Notes: generated by a model from the sequence alone, not told the origin. 64,000 nt of DNA from Megalobrama amblycephala (GCF_018812025.1 NC_063052.1:22542150-22606149); one strand, 5' to 3'; positions 11,701 to 22,457 are shown, counted from the stretch's first letter. Translations and numbers: made by a program.

Positions 11701-14297
11701 TGTGTGACCCTACGGCAGGGGTCATCAACTATATTTGTCCAAGGGCCAGAATTTTTCTCTGCAGACACTGTAAGGGCCAGATACTCGTAATATAAAATAA
11801 AATTCGAATTGTATCCTAATATGTTATTATTTGATTAATTTATGTTATTTTTTACATATTACCTGTACTGCAGCAAGCCACCAGGGGCGATAGCGATATT
11901 TTAGGCTTCATATTTGTGAGGCTGTCAAGCTGTCCATCACTGTCAAGCAATTGTGCGCAAATCCCAGGCAAGGAAAATTTTGACATTTGTGAAAAAATGA
12001 GCACGTGAAACAATAAAAGATGTTCAATGAGAGCAACGCGTTTATCGTCATTCTTGACTGAAGGCAGGCTATGGCACAAGCTACTTTTCAGAAGGCTTTT
12101 TTCCCGTTAGATTTAAAAATAAATAAATATGGAACGGACCCGAATATTCGAATATTCGTTCGGTGGGTTGGTATTCGATTTGAAAATTTGACATTCAAAT
12201 ATTCGTTTTTTTTTTTTTTTTTTTTTTTGCACACCTGGGATCCCCCGCGAAACGGTTCTCATTCCCCCTTGAATAAGGCCGGCGACACACTGGCTGCATG
12301 AGCGTCTCAGCTGCGTACTGCATACGTTTTTATTTCGGCTCCCATATTTAACAGGTTGGAGTTTGCACACTGAGACACGCGTCTCAGGCGCGCTCGAGCC
12401 ACGCGGAAAATGCGTGCATGCTAGAAATAGAACCGACGCGTGTTCCAGCAACGGGAGTGTTCTCTGGCTAGAGCGCAGAACAGCGGAGTTTGTGCATGTC
12501 TGAGCTTGTGTTTTGTTGCTTTGACATTGTGGAAAATAGAATAATAGAAACAAAATGTATTAGCATTTTTACCCATTATTATCAATCTAAATTAATCCCG
12601 TTTTTAATTTAACTTAATTTCGTTTTTCTTTATTTAAATTTCGTTTTTCTTTATTTAAATTTCGTTTTTTCTTTATTTAAATTTCGTTTTTCTTTATTTA
12701 AATCTACCCTTACTGTGCCAATTTGTTAGTCCGAAAAATATTAGACTACCTTAAAAGTATTGCTTAATTTAACAGACCTGTGTGTGTGCGTTTTATATCA
12801 CTAGTGCAGTGTCCGTTCTCGGAGCCCTGCCCGCGTGAGGTGCGCCGCTTCCCACTCGCGCTGTTCTGACTGTAGTTTACTAAAAGTTTATTAATTCTGA
12901 ATGTGTCGCGTCTCGCGTGTCCATCTATATTGCACCAAATGTGACACTGCACTCCCTTGTGAAGTCGATTGGATGAATGGTTCTCGAAATAATAAAAATG
13001 CAAACGGACATACAGACACAGATTCCTGCCTTTATTAGAGAGAAAAATATGTTCAGCCCCTCTCTCCGAAGAGTCGATGTTCATTACTACCGAAGCTTCG
13101 AAGCTCAAAAAAATGGTATTCGGACCAGCCCTAAACTTTTTCCTCTTACAAGGCTATTCCTGAATTCAGTATTATTCTGGGGGCCGGATGGAAATCTCTG
13201 GCGGGCCGGATTTGGCCCGCGGGCCGCCAGTTGACGTTGCATGCCCTACGGGGATCCCATATGTTTTTTTTCATGGTTGCTCATAAACAAAGCCTGGAAA
13301 GAAATTGGGTCAAAATCCACCACAGCGCTGAGAAAGACTGATCTCCAGTTATCACAAGCATTCTGCTGCACTTATTAGTTTTTCACATGGGTGATAGGTG
13401 TTAAAAACTGTTCTTTGTTTTCTCTGGTTTTAAAGTTTAAATTTAAAATTATTTGAATTAGTATGAGACACAAAAACAGAAGAAATCAGGATGGGGGCAA
13501 ATACTTTTTCACAGCACAGTAAATGTCATATGATGTTGAGTAAAATGGCAGAGAGAAATATTGAGTGCATGAATGTGATATCTGTGTTTATGACTAATTA
13601 CTGTTCTTTGCAAGTCAGAGTAAAGTAAAGTTGTGAAAGGAAATTGTGGCCTAATGTTCAGAGAGTCAGACTGGTAAACTGAAGGAAACAACTTACTCCC
13701 ATTTGCTCCACAGCAAAAATGGCTGCCCACTGCTTCATGTGTGTTCACTACTTACTATACAACTAATGTGTGCACTAACTGGATAGGTGAAATGAAGAGG
13801 ACAATTTCCGAGTATTGGGTTACCATTCTTGGCCTTCACATGTCCCACTGACTTTCACTTACGTGTGAAACAAGAGTCATTTGACTTACCTTATATGATG
13901 AAACCACTTCACAGATGGGTCTGAATGTGTGACTGACGTGTTTCTGTGAATTAATACACACTAAACACACAGGCTGTTTGTCCTCCAGACAGAAGAGTTT
14001 GAGTTTCTCACTGTGTAAACGGCAGATCTCCTCAGATCCTGATGAACGTGTCTCATTTCTCTCCGTCAGGAACGACTCACACAAGTTTTTTAACACAAGA
14101 TTAATTGGAGGAAACTCTTTCGAGGATCTTCTCTTGCAGACAGGACACTCCTGAGTTTTCTTGGTTCTCCAGAACTGTTGAAGACACTCTTTACAGACAC
14201 TGTGACTACATGATAAAAGAACAGGAGTCTTGAAGATTTCACAGCACACGGGACAAGAAAGATCTTCAGCAGAAACATTTAGTGAAGCCATTTTCAC
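5241..14297 (-). CDS. TRIM-A: RING/B-box/coiled-coil/PRY-SPRY E3 ubiquitin ligase, TRIM35/A33-like
   Basis: Six-exon model with canonical splice sites: 14297-13890, 7315-7220, 6984-6754, 6676-6654, 6572-6454 and 5728-5241. The lengths (408, 96, 231, 23, 119, 488) sum to 1365 bases, an open frame of 454 residues. The 96/231/23-bp pattern is the classic TRIM coiled-coil exon set. Domain order: C3HC4 RING and B-box 2 (exon 1), coiled coil (exons 2-3, [15 protein letters not shown] and QAEHTERQ regions), linker ending in the [18 protein letters not shown] block, then PRY-SPRY. Such proteins ubiquitinate partners chosen by the SPRY domain, often in innate immunity. The start is the ATG at 14297, with an in-frame alternative two codons later. 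Intron 1 is stretched to about 6.6 kb by a DIRS insertion. Family assignment comes from motif memory, so the exact orthologue is uncertain. Confidence 0.85.
5930..6253 (+). mobile_element. 5'-truncated LINE (L2/CR1-type) tail in TRIM-A intron 5
   Basis: Plus-strand reading 5942-6106 gives [18 protein letters not shown], the C-terminal signature of CR1/L2-type reverse transcriptase proteins. A 3' region ending in an (ATT)n microsatellite (6236-6253) follows, as expected for this LINE group. TRIM-B and TRIM-C lack it at the same point after the shared TCCATCAATTAAAATC sequence, so it inserted after the copies separated or replaced local sequence. Confidence 0.75.
8247..8537. mobile_element. hAT-type MITE with 8-bp TSD, inside DIRS
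   Basis: Ends TAGTGCTGGGCGGTAT and its near inverse ATACCGCCCAGCACTA, flanked by the perfect 8-bp repeat GCCTCAGT (8239-8246 and 8538-8545). The 291-bp interior is rich in ACCGGTAT palindromes and codes for nothing. The termini and 8-bp target duplication indicate hAT. Confidence 0.85.
9850..10250 (+). pseudogene. DIRS reverse transcriptase fragment
   Basis: Plus-strand frames at 9859-10147 carry the DIRS RT core: a [18 protein letters not shown] block near 9890, [17 protein letters not shown] (catalytic YLDD) near 9960-10005, then [16 protein letters not shown] and a FFGW block. The frame changes before 9926 and stops near 10147. RNase H downstream is not recognisable as a continuous frame. 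It is an inactive retrotransposon relic. Confidence 0.8.
10545..11500 (+). pseudogene. DIRS tyrosine recombinase pseudogene
   Basis: Frame 10545-11183 gives the recombinase core with [20 protein letters not shown] and [16 protein letters not shown], the latter holding the first catalytic Arg region. After a frame change near 11183, the H-x-x-R motif (H-S-T-R, 11358-11369) and the tyrosine region F-A-R-Y-Y (11454-11468) follow. A TGA near 11422 lies between them. All parts of the R...HxxR...Y catalytic set can be found, but not in one open frame. Confidence 0.8.
11716..13243. mobile_element. hAT element with 8-bp TSD nested in DIRS
   Basis: Starts CAGGGGTCATCAACT and ends AGTTGACGTTGCATG; the termini are imperfect inverted repeats with AAGGGCC/GGCCCG just inside. 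The flanking 8-bp repeat CCCTACGG (11708-11715 and 13244-13251) is perfect. The 1528-bp interior has no transposase. It contains T-tract (12205-12228) and ATTCGAATATTCG motifs, and four copies of a roughly 22-bp TTTCGTTTTTCTTTATTTAAA unit at 12617-12703. Confidence 0.85.
12617..12703. repeat. Short tandem repeat, about 22 bp x 4
   Basis: Four consecutive copies of a TTTCGTTTTTCTTTATTTAAA-like unit, within the hAT element. Confidence 0.85.
13646..13845 (+). repeat. tRNA-derived SINE in TRIM-A intron 1
   Basis: GTGGCCTAATG then GAGAGTCAGACT is the tRNA-like head of a fish SINE (HE1/V-SINE type). The body includes ATGGCTGCCCACTGCT, and the tail GGGTTACCATTCTTGGCCTTCACAT follows. The B-box region is lost. 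TRIM-C has the same insertion at 56889-57085 and TRIM-B keeps only its 3' end (19845-19885), so it predates the triplication. Confidence 0.7.
13890..14297 (-). CDS. TRIM-A exon 1: RING finger and B-box 2
   Basis: Starts at ATG 14297 and ends at the GTAAGT donor (13889). RING ligands are intact: CPVC, the CSHSVCKEC block and CPVCKRR, in C3HC4 spacing (about residues 14-58). The B-box 2 follows with C-x2-H, C, C-x2-C and two His ([14 protein letters not shown] ... [13 protein letters not shown]). Residues 136 end at SSYK, in phase 0 with coiled-coil exon 2. This exon binds zinc and recruits the E2 enzyme. Confidence 0.88.
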
Positions 14298-14320
14298 TGT
14301 TTGAGCTCCAGCAATATAAA

Positions 14321-14336
14321 CTTTACTTTTACTTTC
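14321..14336 (-). promoter_or_regulatory. Degenerate interferon-response-like motif upstream of TRIM-A
   Basis: Minus strand reads GAAAGTAAAAGTAAAG about 25-40 bp upstream of the start codon. It differs by one base from the ISRE pattern GAAANNGAAA that is perfect at the same position in TRIM-C. Confidence 0.35.
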
Positions 14337-14759
14337 TGAACGACGGTTTTAAAAATGAATCACCTTGAGAATCACAACGATCTGCTGTCTGTTCAGAAAC
14401 AAATGTCTCAAAAATCCTTCTTGAAAGTGTTTCTCTTCATTCTCCACTGATCGCTGATTCTTTATTGCTTTTGTCAAGAGAGAAGAGAGTCAGTATGACA
14501 GAAAAGAGAAATAATGAGTCAGTCTCTTCCTGGTAATTGTTGTAAAAGTTTATGATTACCTTTGGTTCAAAAAACAACATCAGGATTTTTTCAGGTTAAA
14601 GTTTAACAAAACTTGCTTCAGTATAATGCTATAAAACCTGGAATCAAACACTAAAGAACAATGAAAAAAAGCAAATATTGACAATAAAAATACTATTTTA
14701 TTTATTTATTTTTATTTATACATAGTTTCCAGTGAAAAGACTAATCTGAGTTTTGTTTG

Positions 14760-15167
14760 ATTAATAAATCATTTTATTTAAACCATTTTGAATTCATCAT
14801 CACTGGACTAAAAGGTAAAAACAGCTGCTCTGCTCTTGTTCAAGGTATTTTATTGTTATGTTGACACATGAGAACGGCATATGTACTCGGGTCCAGCAGT
14901 GTACTATATAAAAAATAAATAATATACTGCTTGGAGTAATTTTTTGGGCAGATTTGACCACCCTCTGCAGCTCCTTCTTGTCAGCAGCAGAACAGTTCCC
15001 GTACCAGAGAGTGATGGAAAAGGAGAATGTGTCTCTCCAACACACACCGGTAAAATGTTAGCAGAACCCGACATAAGAGTCCCTGTTCTCCAGATGGGTG
15101 AGAGCAGAGAGGATGACCGATGAAAGACCGGTTCAATATTATCCGTCTGCAATACCGGAGGCTGCAC
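14760..15167 (-). mobile_element. LINE (L2/Rex-type) fragment upstream of TRIM-A
   Basis: Minus-strand frames give LWYGNCSAADKKELQRVVKSAQKI, the C-terminal reverse transcriptase tail of the same LINE family as at 1-700 and 58.0-59.6 kb. It is broken into overlapping frames. It marks the 5' border of the TRIM-A unit. Confidence 0.75.
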
Positions 15168-17340
15168 TTTCAGGACCTCAGTTCTAGGACCGCATTCCTA
15201 GGACCGCATTCCTAGGACCCTATTTTTTTTTGTGACAGCGCCACCTACTGAATCGGAGAACCACAGTGCCAGGACCGCATTTCCAGGACTCTAGTATTGG
15301 TGAACTGAAAAGTGCCACCAAGGCACTATTTCCACCCAATTCTAACTAATTAGAGTTTTTTTTAAAGGTTTATAACATCCAAATACTACTTTCATTCTTG
15401 CAATTAAAACTGGTTGCTAAGAGCTGAATGTTGAGTAATTATTGTAACTAACTAGCAGAAGAGAGAAGTGAATGAAATAAGGAACATTTAGTTGAACTTG
15501 TTCAACACTAATTTTAAATTTCATATTTAAAAGATCTTAGTGACCACAGAGCACACACATTATATATGATACAAAAATAATTATATTATGCCTCATTTCA
15601 CTGGTGTTATTTGTTCACTGCTATTAATATGTGGTGCTTTTTTTCATTGCATTGACCACAATGTTTAGAGCTCATATGATGGATGGAAAATATGAGGTCT
15701 TTATAGGCCTCTGAAGTGTAATGATGTGACATTTCTCCAAAACACTGCAGTAAAATTATTTCACATGTGGTGTGCATATAGTATGGGACGTCCCCTATAA
15801 GAACTGGCCATTGATTTTTTTTTTTTCTACTTATTAGTAATGATTTTTTTCATAGGTGTATGAAGTGGAACAATCTCAAAAAAGCTGCAGTAAAATGAAT
15901 TAATATGGTTAATTTTACTGCAAATATTGCATATTTATACTGCAAATAATTCTAACATTTACTTGGTTAGAAATAGAACAGGCAGTTCCTGTTCAATTCA
16001 AGCTATTTATAAGCAGGTAAATGCAAACACAGCTTACACAAAGACAGATTGTATTGCACTAAAGAACCAGGGAGAAGTTTAGGAGTCTTGATCGCCTCCA
16101 GGTGGTTGGTCCCAGTATAGGTCATAAACCCAGCCCTCTCCATGTAATTAAATGGAACTTGGGACAAACTAAACAATTAAATTACACTTATTTTTTTTTT
16201 TTCCAAAGATGGTTTCTGTCATTTCATGTATATCACACTGAAGTTCAAGTGTTAATTTTTTTTTTTTAGTAATTTTGTTTTTAGTTAGTTACTTGATGCT
16301 ATAAAACAGGGATGTGACGTCATGATTGACAGCTTGGGGGGGGGGGGGGGGGGGGTGATGAAAGTAAATGTGAAAGTAACTTTTTGGATGTACAGTATTT
16401 TTCTTCTGCTCTCTATAGTTTAGATGACTGTGAATTTAAATTTACATACATTTTATCTCTAGGTTATTGATTAAAAAAAAATTAACATGAACAACCTATG
16501 CTAATTTAGGTGTGGCAAGCTAGCATACAAGATTTTATCATGGCTGGAACATCAGGGGCAGTTGTAACATTTGTTACAATGCCCCCGACCTACATGGCCT
16601 AATGTAAGCACCTTGTTTGTTTGTGCTGACATGCTTTTCTTTTAGAAAATGAACATATTTATAACTACATTTAAAACGGATGTATGTTTTTTCTAGTATA
16701 AACATAAATCATCAATTAGCCTGGCATACATTCTTTGAATAAAATAATGTGTTTTATATGTATTTGACAGAAAGTGTTAATATTTGTGTCTGCAAAAGCA
16801 CAGTTCCTTTTATTGTCCGTTTGTCGCATAGTGGATTTAAAGGGGTGTGATTGTATAATGGCTCGTTTCCATTGAGCTGTCTGATACAGTACGGTATGGA
16901 CTTATTCCGTTTTGATTGTCAGAAGTTGAGAATGGTACAAAAATCCCGAACCATACCGTACCATTTTTTGGGACCCTTCCGTTGGCATAACTAGCAGAGT
17001 AGTCCAGTACCTAAGGCTGGAGCTAGACTCACTGTGGGATGTTGATGGGTTGACAGAGAATTGTCACTTGCGTGTGCTTTTTCAGCTGTTTTTCCTTGCA
17101 GCCTGCAGCCTTTGCTCAAACTTGTCTTGTGACTAACCACCACATGCAGAGAAGCAAGAACAATATCTGCTGTATGTCCTCCATGGTTGTTTACTGTGTC
17201 ACTTTCTTCTTTTCGAGAGAATAATGTCGATCACTACACCATGTCTGCCAAGTAAGGGTAGCCTACTGTTACTGTCCCGAATCGTACTGTAGCTAATGTA
17301 CTGCACTGCATTGCTCAGTCATCGCTCACAGCCACCGTAC
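15168..17340. other. Intergenic between TRIM-A and TRIM-B; partial copy of 33.4-34.57 kb
   Basis: No gene. Near 15160-15290 there are short TAGGACCGCATTCC repeats. Bases 15590-16335 align with 33415-34565 (shared CACTGCTATTAATATGTGGTGCT and TGATCGCC.CCAGGTGGTTGG regions), with about 0.35 kb missing here relative to the other copy. A run of 20 G lies at 16336-16355. The stretch 16.36-17.33 kb is not shared with TRIM-C and replaces its 3' region; it carries a GGTACGGTATGG-type inverted motif near 16900-16960. Confidence 0.6.
15233..15250 (-). promoter_or_regulatory. CTCF-like motif
   Basis: Minus strand reads CAGTAGGTGGCGCTGTCA, a close match to the CTCF core. It lies between TRIM-A and TRIM-B. 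Motif only. Confidence 0.4.
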
Positions 17341-17428
17341 TGATCAACAGCACTCTTACTCATGTGATCTGGATTAAATATTGGAAACATGATGAAAGCA
17401 GGAAGATCCAGACCTACAGGAGTAACGA

Positions 17429-17925
17429 TTACTGACTATTGACCGGTAAGATCCTCAAAGAGTCATAACAATAGAAGAATAGAAAGAGTGTGTGAGTGAA
17501 GGTGTGTGTGAATGTGTGTAGATGTGTGTTAGTTACAGGATCAGAGAATGACACCGTTCCTCTGTCATAGTCCAGATTCACTCTCAGACGATCAAGATCC
17601 TGTTTGACACGAAAACCAGAACCTAAAGTCCATCCGTACCGACTATATTCCACACTCCAGGCATCAATGTTGAAGAAATCAGGTCCCTTCCTCTGTTTTG
17701 ATGCTGTAGTTACTCCAAGACTCCAGACTAAACTCTCTTTAACCTCCACATCCCAGCAGTGTGTTCCTGAGTTAAAACCCTCTGAACCCAGAACACAGGC
17801 ACACCGGTCAAATCTCTCTGGATTATCAGGAAGAGTTTGATTGTTCTCGCTGTTTCTCACACTGGTCAGATCATCAGACAGGACGAGCCATGGATTCGCA
17901 GTGTTTGGATCCAGAATCACAGGAG
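17429..17925 (-). CDS. TRIM-B terminal exon: PRY-SPRY domain
   Basis: Open PRY-SPRY exon after the same CTCATCAG acceptor, beginning [18 protein letters not shown] and ending ILPVNSQ-stop. Compared with TRIM-A it has three extra residues in the loop around WSVEYSRYGWTLG and different residues after DVEVKES, both in the variable face. The 3' flank diverges from TRIM-A and -C about 100 bp past the stop, so the shared AATAAA signal is missing. Confidence 0.75.
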
Positions 17926-18591
17926 CTGATGAGACACAATCAACAGATGCTTTTATTGTTCATATAATGATCAAGAGTGAACCAACACAGATTATTATGA
18001 ATTATGACACTGTTGATCAAACACATGTTCCTCTGATCACTGTCAGTGCTGTTATTAGTTTCACACTCATTTTATCATCAACCACAAACATTAAATGTGT
18101 GATTCAGACATTTGTGTCCATCAATTAAAATCACAATAAATCAATGAGATCTGTTGAGATTTCTGCTGTAGATGAAAAACTGTAAGTGTGTGTCTGATCT
18201 TCAGCAGCATCTGATCATCTTCATGTTATCGGCTCTGATAGTCTGTGTTGATGTAAATCAGTTTATTCTCACTGTCTGTTGAGTTTCACTAACTGTTGGT
18301 CTGAAAGCTGAAGCACACGATCACTATTCTGTGGATTATTATTTATATATTATTTATTCTTCTGTACAAACTTCAGAGCGTAACTCGTCCCGCACTGTCT
18401 GCCGTAGACCCATGAATGAGGCGTCAAATGCTCCAGATTGTCAGAAGAAGACAAGGGGGTGGGCTCATTTTACTCATTTTATAAGCCACGCCCTAGCAAC
18501 CATTTACAGAAAACAGCCAATCACAAATCACCTTCAACACTTCAACACCCAATCTTCTAATCGTAACAACCACCAAACTCGACTCAGATCT

Positions 18592-18592
<1 letters not shown>

Positions 18593-18661
<69 letters not shown>

Positions 18662-18662
18662 A
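18593..18662. repeat. (TCTA)n microsatellite
   Basis: About 17 TCTA units in intron 5 of TRIM-B. An expanded and more variable run sits at the matching place of TRIM-C (39818-39954). TRIM-A lacks it. Confidence 0.95.
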
Positions 18663-20285
18663 GTTTGTGTCATGAAGCACCTTTATCTCTCCACCCCTCC
18701 ATCATTTCCAGTGTGTGTGTGAGAGCTCAGATCTTCTGCAGTCAGACTCACTGTTTTGGACGATGTCCTGCATCTTCTTCCAGACTCTGAACGGCAGGTT
18801 GCCCAAGTAACGCGGCACATGAATCAAAGCTCCAGAAGCCATCTGTGGATCCGGCTGTGAGCTCTGGACTCTGGAAGAACATTCAGGAGTCAGAACTGCA
18901 GTGGCTTTGGATCAGAACCAGAGAGACCAGAGACAGGAGCAGATCACTCACCTTTCCTTTGAGACTGGAAACTCCTGCAGAACAAACACACCATTTATCA
19001 TCAAGAACTCAATCAATGAACCAATGATCAACCAATGATCTGAAATCAGACCTTCAGAAAGCAGACGTCATTGGCTTTCATCATCTCCTCCATGTCTTTG
19101 ATTGTGTGTGAAAGAGCTGAGATGTGTCTGTTCATCTCCTCCAGCTTCTCCTTCATCATCTGCTTCTTCTGCTCCTCTTCCTCCCTCAGTGCAGTGATTG
19201 TAGCTTCTTCTTCATCTCTGAGAAACTGATGAAGCTTCTCAAACTGCTGTTTAATCTGACGCTCTGTGTGCTCAGCTTGAGACTGAAATCAAATCACATT
19301 CACTTCAATCATCTCAATCGACACACATCAACACTTCACATCATTCATATCAGAGATAAACTCGGATACCGACATATAACGGATCCAGAAGCAGATCGCT
19401 GCTCGTCATTTACAGAAATAATAAACTGGAATCCATTATATTAAATATATCAGATCATAACTGTATATAGTGATCCTACAGCTGTAATGAAAATGACTCT
19501 CGATTCTGTTTCCTCACCTTGATGTGTTGAACTGTTTTCTCAAACTCTCCTTTCATTTCTTCATTGTGTTGAAGTTTCTCTTGTAAGGACTTCAGTGCTG
19601 TATTGAGCTCCTCCTAGAATTGAAGAAATATAAAATTGATATATATATTGTCTCTCTAACTTACATTATCACTGTCTTACTGAAATACTTCTGCTAATCA
19701 TCTGTCTCCCACTATTACCTAAAACTGTGTCCATTAATGCAGATCGTCTGTTGTTCTTACTACTCTGAGTAATGATGAATGATGGAGCAAGATTTGTTTT
19801 ACAAACTTTAATGTTACATCAGTAATTGACGTTAGTGCAAAGGACAAAATCTGAGTATGGGTTACCATTTTTGGCCTTCACATCAATTTACTTTATACAT
19901 GTGGAACAAGAGACATTTGTCTTACCTTATATGATGAAACCACTTCACTGATGGGTCTGAATTTGTGATTGTCGTGTTTTTGTGAATTAATACACACTAC
20001 ACAAGCAGGCTGTTTGTCCTCCAGACAGAAGAGTTTGAGTTTCTCTCTGTGTAAACTGCAGATCTCCTCAGATCCTGATGAACGCGTCTCATTTCTCTCT
20101 GTCAGGACCAACTCACACAAGTTTTTTAACACAAGATTAATTGGAGGATGTTCTCTTGAGGATCTTCTCCTGCAGACAGGACACTCCTGAGTTTTCTTGG
20201 TTCTCCAGAACTGTTGAAGACACTCTTTACAGACACTGTGACTACATGATAAAATAACAGGAGTCTTGAAGATTTCACAGCACAC

Positions 20286-20400
20286 GTCACGGCTGAGCTT
20301 TTGGGAATGAGGATGATAGTAGATGTCTTGAGACACACTGACAGCACAGCCTGGGAGAGCGAGGTGTTAAAGATGTCAGTCAGCATCCCAGCAAGTTCAT
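20286..20400 (-). mobile_element. LINE fragment fused to TRIM-B exon 1
   Basis: This 115-bp piece matches 59097-59211 of the LINE near TRIM-C (LAGMLTDIFN and STIILIPKSSA on the minus strand). On its left it joins TRIM exon 1 directly; on its right it jumps to sequence matching about 59714. Two deletions relative to the TRIM-C arrangement explain this: about 1.6 kb and about 0.5 kb. Confidence 0.8.
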
Positions 20401-22349
20401 TTCCGCTGCACTGCTGCACACCGCCATCACCTGCTGTTTCTGTACATCTGAACACTTACTGGACTGAAGCAGCTCAGCTTTACTTGATTATCCAGACATC
20501 ATTTTATAGGAAAATCATGAGAATTAAATATGTTCATCATGCTTTTGAGGAAGGTTTATTTGTTCATTTTCAATCATCGTTGTATTGTATTGCATTATAT
20601 ATTTGAAAACTGCAGAGCTTTGATCATAAAACTGTGGCGATATTAACTCAAAGGGGAAATATTAATAATTATTCATAACTCACTATGATTGTTAATTATG
20701 ATTAATTATGAATATTTGAATCAGATAATCAGATTAACCTGAAGTAGCTACATTAAAATTACAATCAATAACTCAGTTCATCCTGTGAACACTCAGTATT
20801 GATTATTAATTAATTAAGAGATTGGTATTTTTCATGGCCACAGAAAAATAATTCTTAGGTTTTACAGTACTTTGTAATAAGCATTTCCAGAGCTGGTAAT
20901 CAGATCTGATCATTTAAGAGGCAATCTACTGCAGACAGAGAGTCAGAACCAAATATGTATTGTGCACAAGTTTTATTAACTAAATCACGAACACATAGCT
21001 AACTAACAAACACAAACATACACACACACACACACACATAAATGGGTAAAATGATAAATGATAGAGTGAAACCGGAAGTGGGAAACAGCAGGAGCTATGA
21101 AGAAACCAAAAACCAGGGAAAGAATCATCAGTATTCATCATAAAAACTCCCTTGTAACAAAGGAGGTTCACAATTTTAACTAACTAGCAGCAATTTAATA
21201 TATCGTACGATACTTGCATTAGGCCTTTTTGAAGAGCGTCTGGATATATTGCTGCCGTAGGAAGTCATGAGAATTCAGTCAGATGGTATTGAAGTTGTAA
21301 TCAATGTCTTCTGTGTTGAATGAAGAAGCGATAACAAACTTGCATGGTTAGTTTGACTCTTAGTGGGGAAAGAGTTCTTTCACTCTCTCATAGATGAGCA
21401 CATGGCTGGGTCACAGGCCTTGGTCTGAAGAGGTCTGCAGCAGAGGGGATCTCTTCAGTCATCTAAAGAAGAGGCGAAGAGAGCGAGGCGGAGTTGTGCG
21501 TCTCCCCTAAAGGTCTGGGAGGAGCCACACCTCTTCTGGCTCTTGTCTGTGAGCGTGATTAAACTGGCTGAGCTGATTTGAAGAAACTATTAAAGATTCT
21601 TGTAATACTGATGTGTGGCACAGGAATTATACACACAATCATTTAAATCTTCAAAACACAAACTCGTCGACACCAAACTTGGTATAAGTTGGTTTACGTT
21701 AACCATAAAATATGCATAAAACAGATATCATGCACACAACAGTTTGCAGGACAGTTATAATAATGTCATGGGATGCATGTTCATTTATAGATCGTTCATC
21801 TATAAATTATTGCAGGAAAGTCTGTTTTGAGGACTGTGTGTCTCTTTGTCTCTGCTCTTCCATGTGTCAAACTACATACTTCAGCGTAATAAAACTTGTA
21901 ACTGAGACTCCCTGTACAGACTGATCTCTCTGGGGATGGGGACAGACCCCAAAGTGAGTTTCAAACAATTAGTTGTTAAATATACAAATAATTGTGTCTG
22001 ATTTGTCTCAGTTGTTACAAAACTAAGGATTTAAATATCATCTAACTAAGACATATTATTGACAGATATTGATATTTATATGCATTTTATGTCAGTATCT
22101 GCTATACTGTTATAAACATCTCATCCATTTACATTACAAGCATCAGAATTTCATCTTTTTGTCCATAAATATATCAGAACAAAATTTAGCTGTTTTTCCT
22201 TCATATTCTCATTATATTAGACAATATGAGCCATAAATGCCTGATCAAATATTATTATTAATAAAAGAATTGTTAATTTCAATAAACTGATTTTTCTGTG
22301 TTATGAGAGTTATTTCTGTTGTGTTTCAGATCAGTAAAGCTGCTTCTCC

Positions 22350-22364
22350 GTCGCCCTCTAGAGA
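22350..22364 (-). promoter_or_regulatory. CTCF-like motif (minus)
   Basis: Minus strand reads TCTCTAGAGGGCGAC, similar to the CTCF core with AGAGGGCG. Conserved at 61716-61730 in the duplicate. Confidence 0.35.
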
Positions 22365-22442
22365 CCGGAGGAAGGATATGGGATCTCGACAGGTACCTAC
22401 AGATCTCTCACTACACACCATCAGAAACTCTAGCTGTTCTAA

Positions 22443-22457
22443 CACTAGGTGGCGCTG
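22443..22457 (+). promoter_or_regulatory. CTCF-like motif (plus)
   Basis: CACTAGGTGGCGCTG matches the CTCF core except possibly its first base. It lies 80 bp from an oppositely oriented similar motif and is conserved at 61809-61823. Confidence 0.4.

Larger units (their letters stand above)
7863..13275 (+). mobile_element. Degenerate DIRS-type tyrosine-recombinase retrotransposon
   Basis: It starts with a CGTTCGACGTACGTCGGAC palindromic terminus, then a TATATAA box near 8018. In order it holds gag-like remnants (8.0-9.7 kb), reverse transcriptase (9.75-10.25 kb, with [13 protein letters not shown] around the catalytic YLDD) and a tyrosine recombinase (10.5-11.5 kb). Frames shift repeatedly and a stop interrupts the recombinase near 11422, so it is dead. 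It is interrupted by a 291-bp hAT MITE (8247-8537) and a 1.5-kb hAT (11716-13243), and its right end stops soon after the second one. Confidence 0.85.
7392..13516. mobile_element. DNA element with TGCTGTGAAAAAGTATTT inverted ends, split by later insertions
   Basis: The left end reads TGCTGTGAAAAAGTATTT and the right end is its reverse complement. Similarity continues about 50 bp inward from each end (CATCCTGATTTCTTCTG). The same left end lies at the equivalent intron-1 position of TRIM-C (near 40990), so this insertion predates that duplication. The TRIM-C copy lacks a visible right end. A common fish non-autonomous DNA element is likely; the superfamily is not proved because the target duplication is eroded. 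Confidence 0.65.
17429..20290 (-). pseudogene. TRIM-B: TRIM35/A33-like paralogue with a LINE-disrupted first exon
   Basis: Exons 2-6 are intact with canonical splice sites: 19613-19518 (96), 19282-19052 (231), 18974-18952 (23), 18870-18752 (119) and 17925-17429 (497). Exon 1 ends normally at the 19926 donor, but its 5' part stops near 20286-20290, where it joins a LINE fragment. The native start and leader are gone, and S-C-P-V-C has become S-R-D-V-C, so the first RING zinc ligand is lost. An ATG inside LINE sequence (20336) is in frame and would add 18 foreign residues. A chimeric protein is therefore possible, but the native promoter is missing too. Probably a pseudogene; a RING-deficient, dominant-negative-type protein is the alternative. 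Confidence 0.75.

Noticed and set aside
16336..16355. Functional G-quadruplex regulatory site
   Set aside because: A 20-base G homopolymer in an intergenic repeat region; could be an unstable or mis-assembled run, with no gene nearby to regulate.
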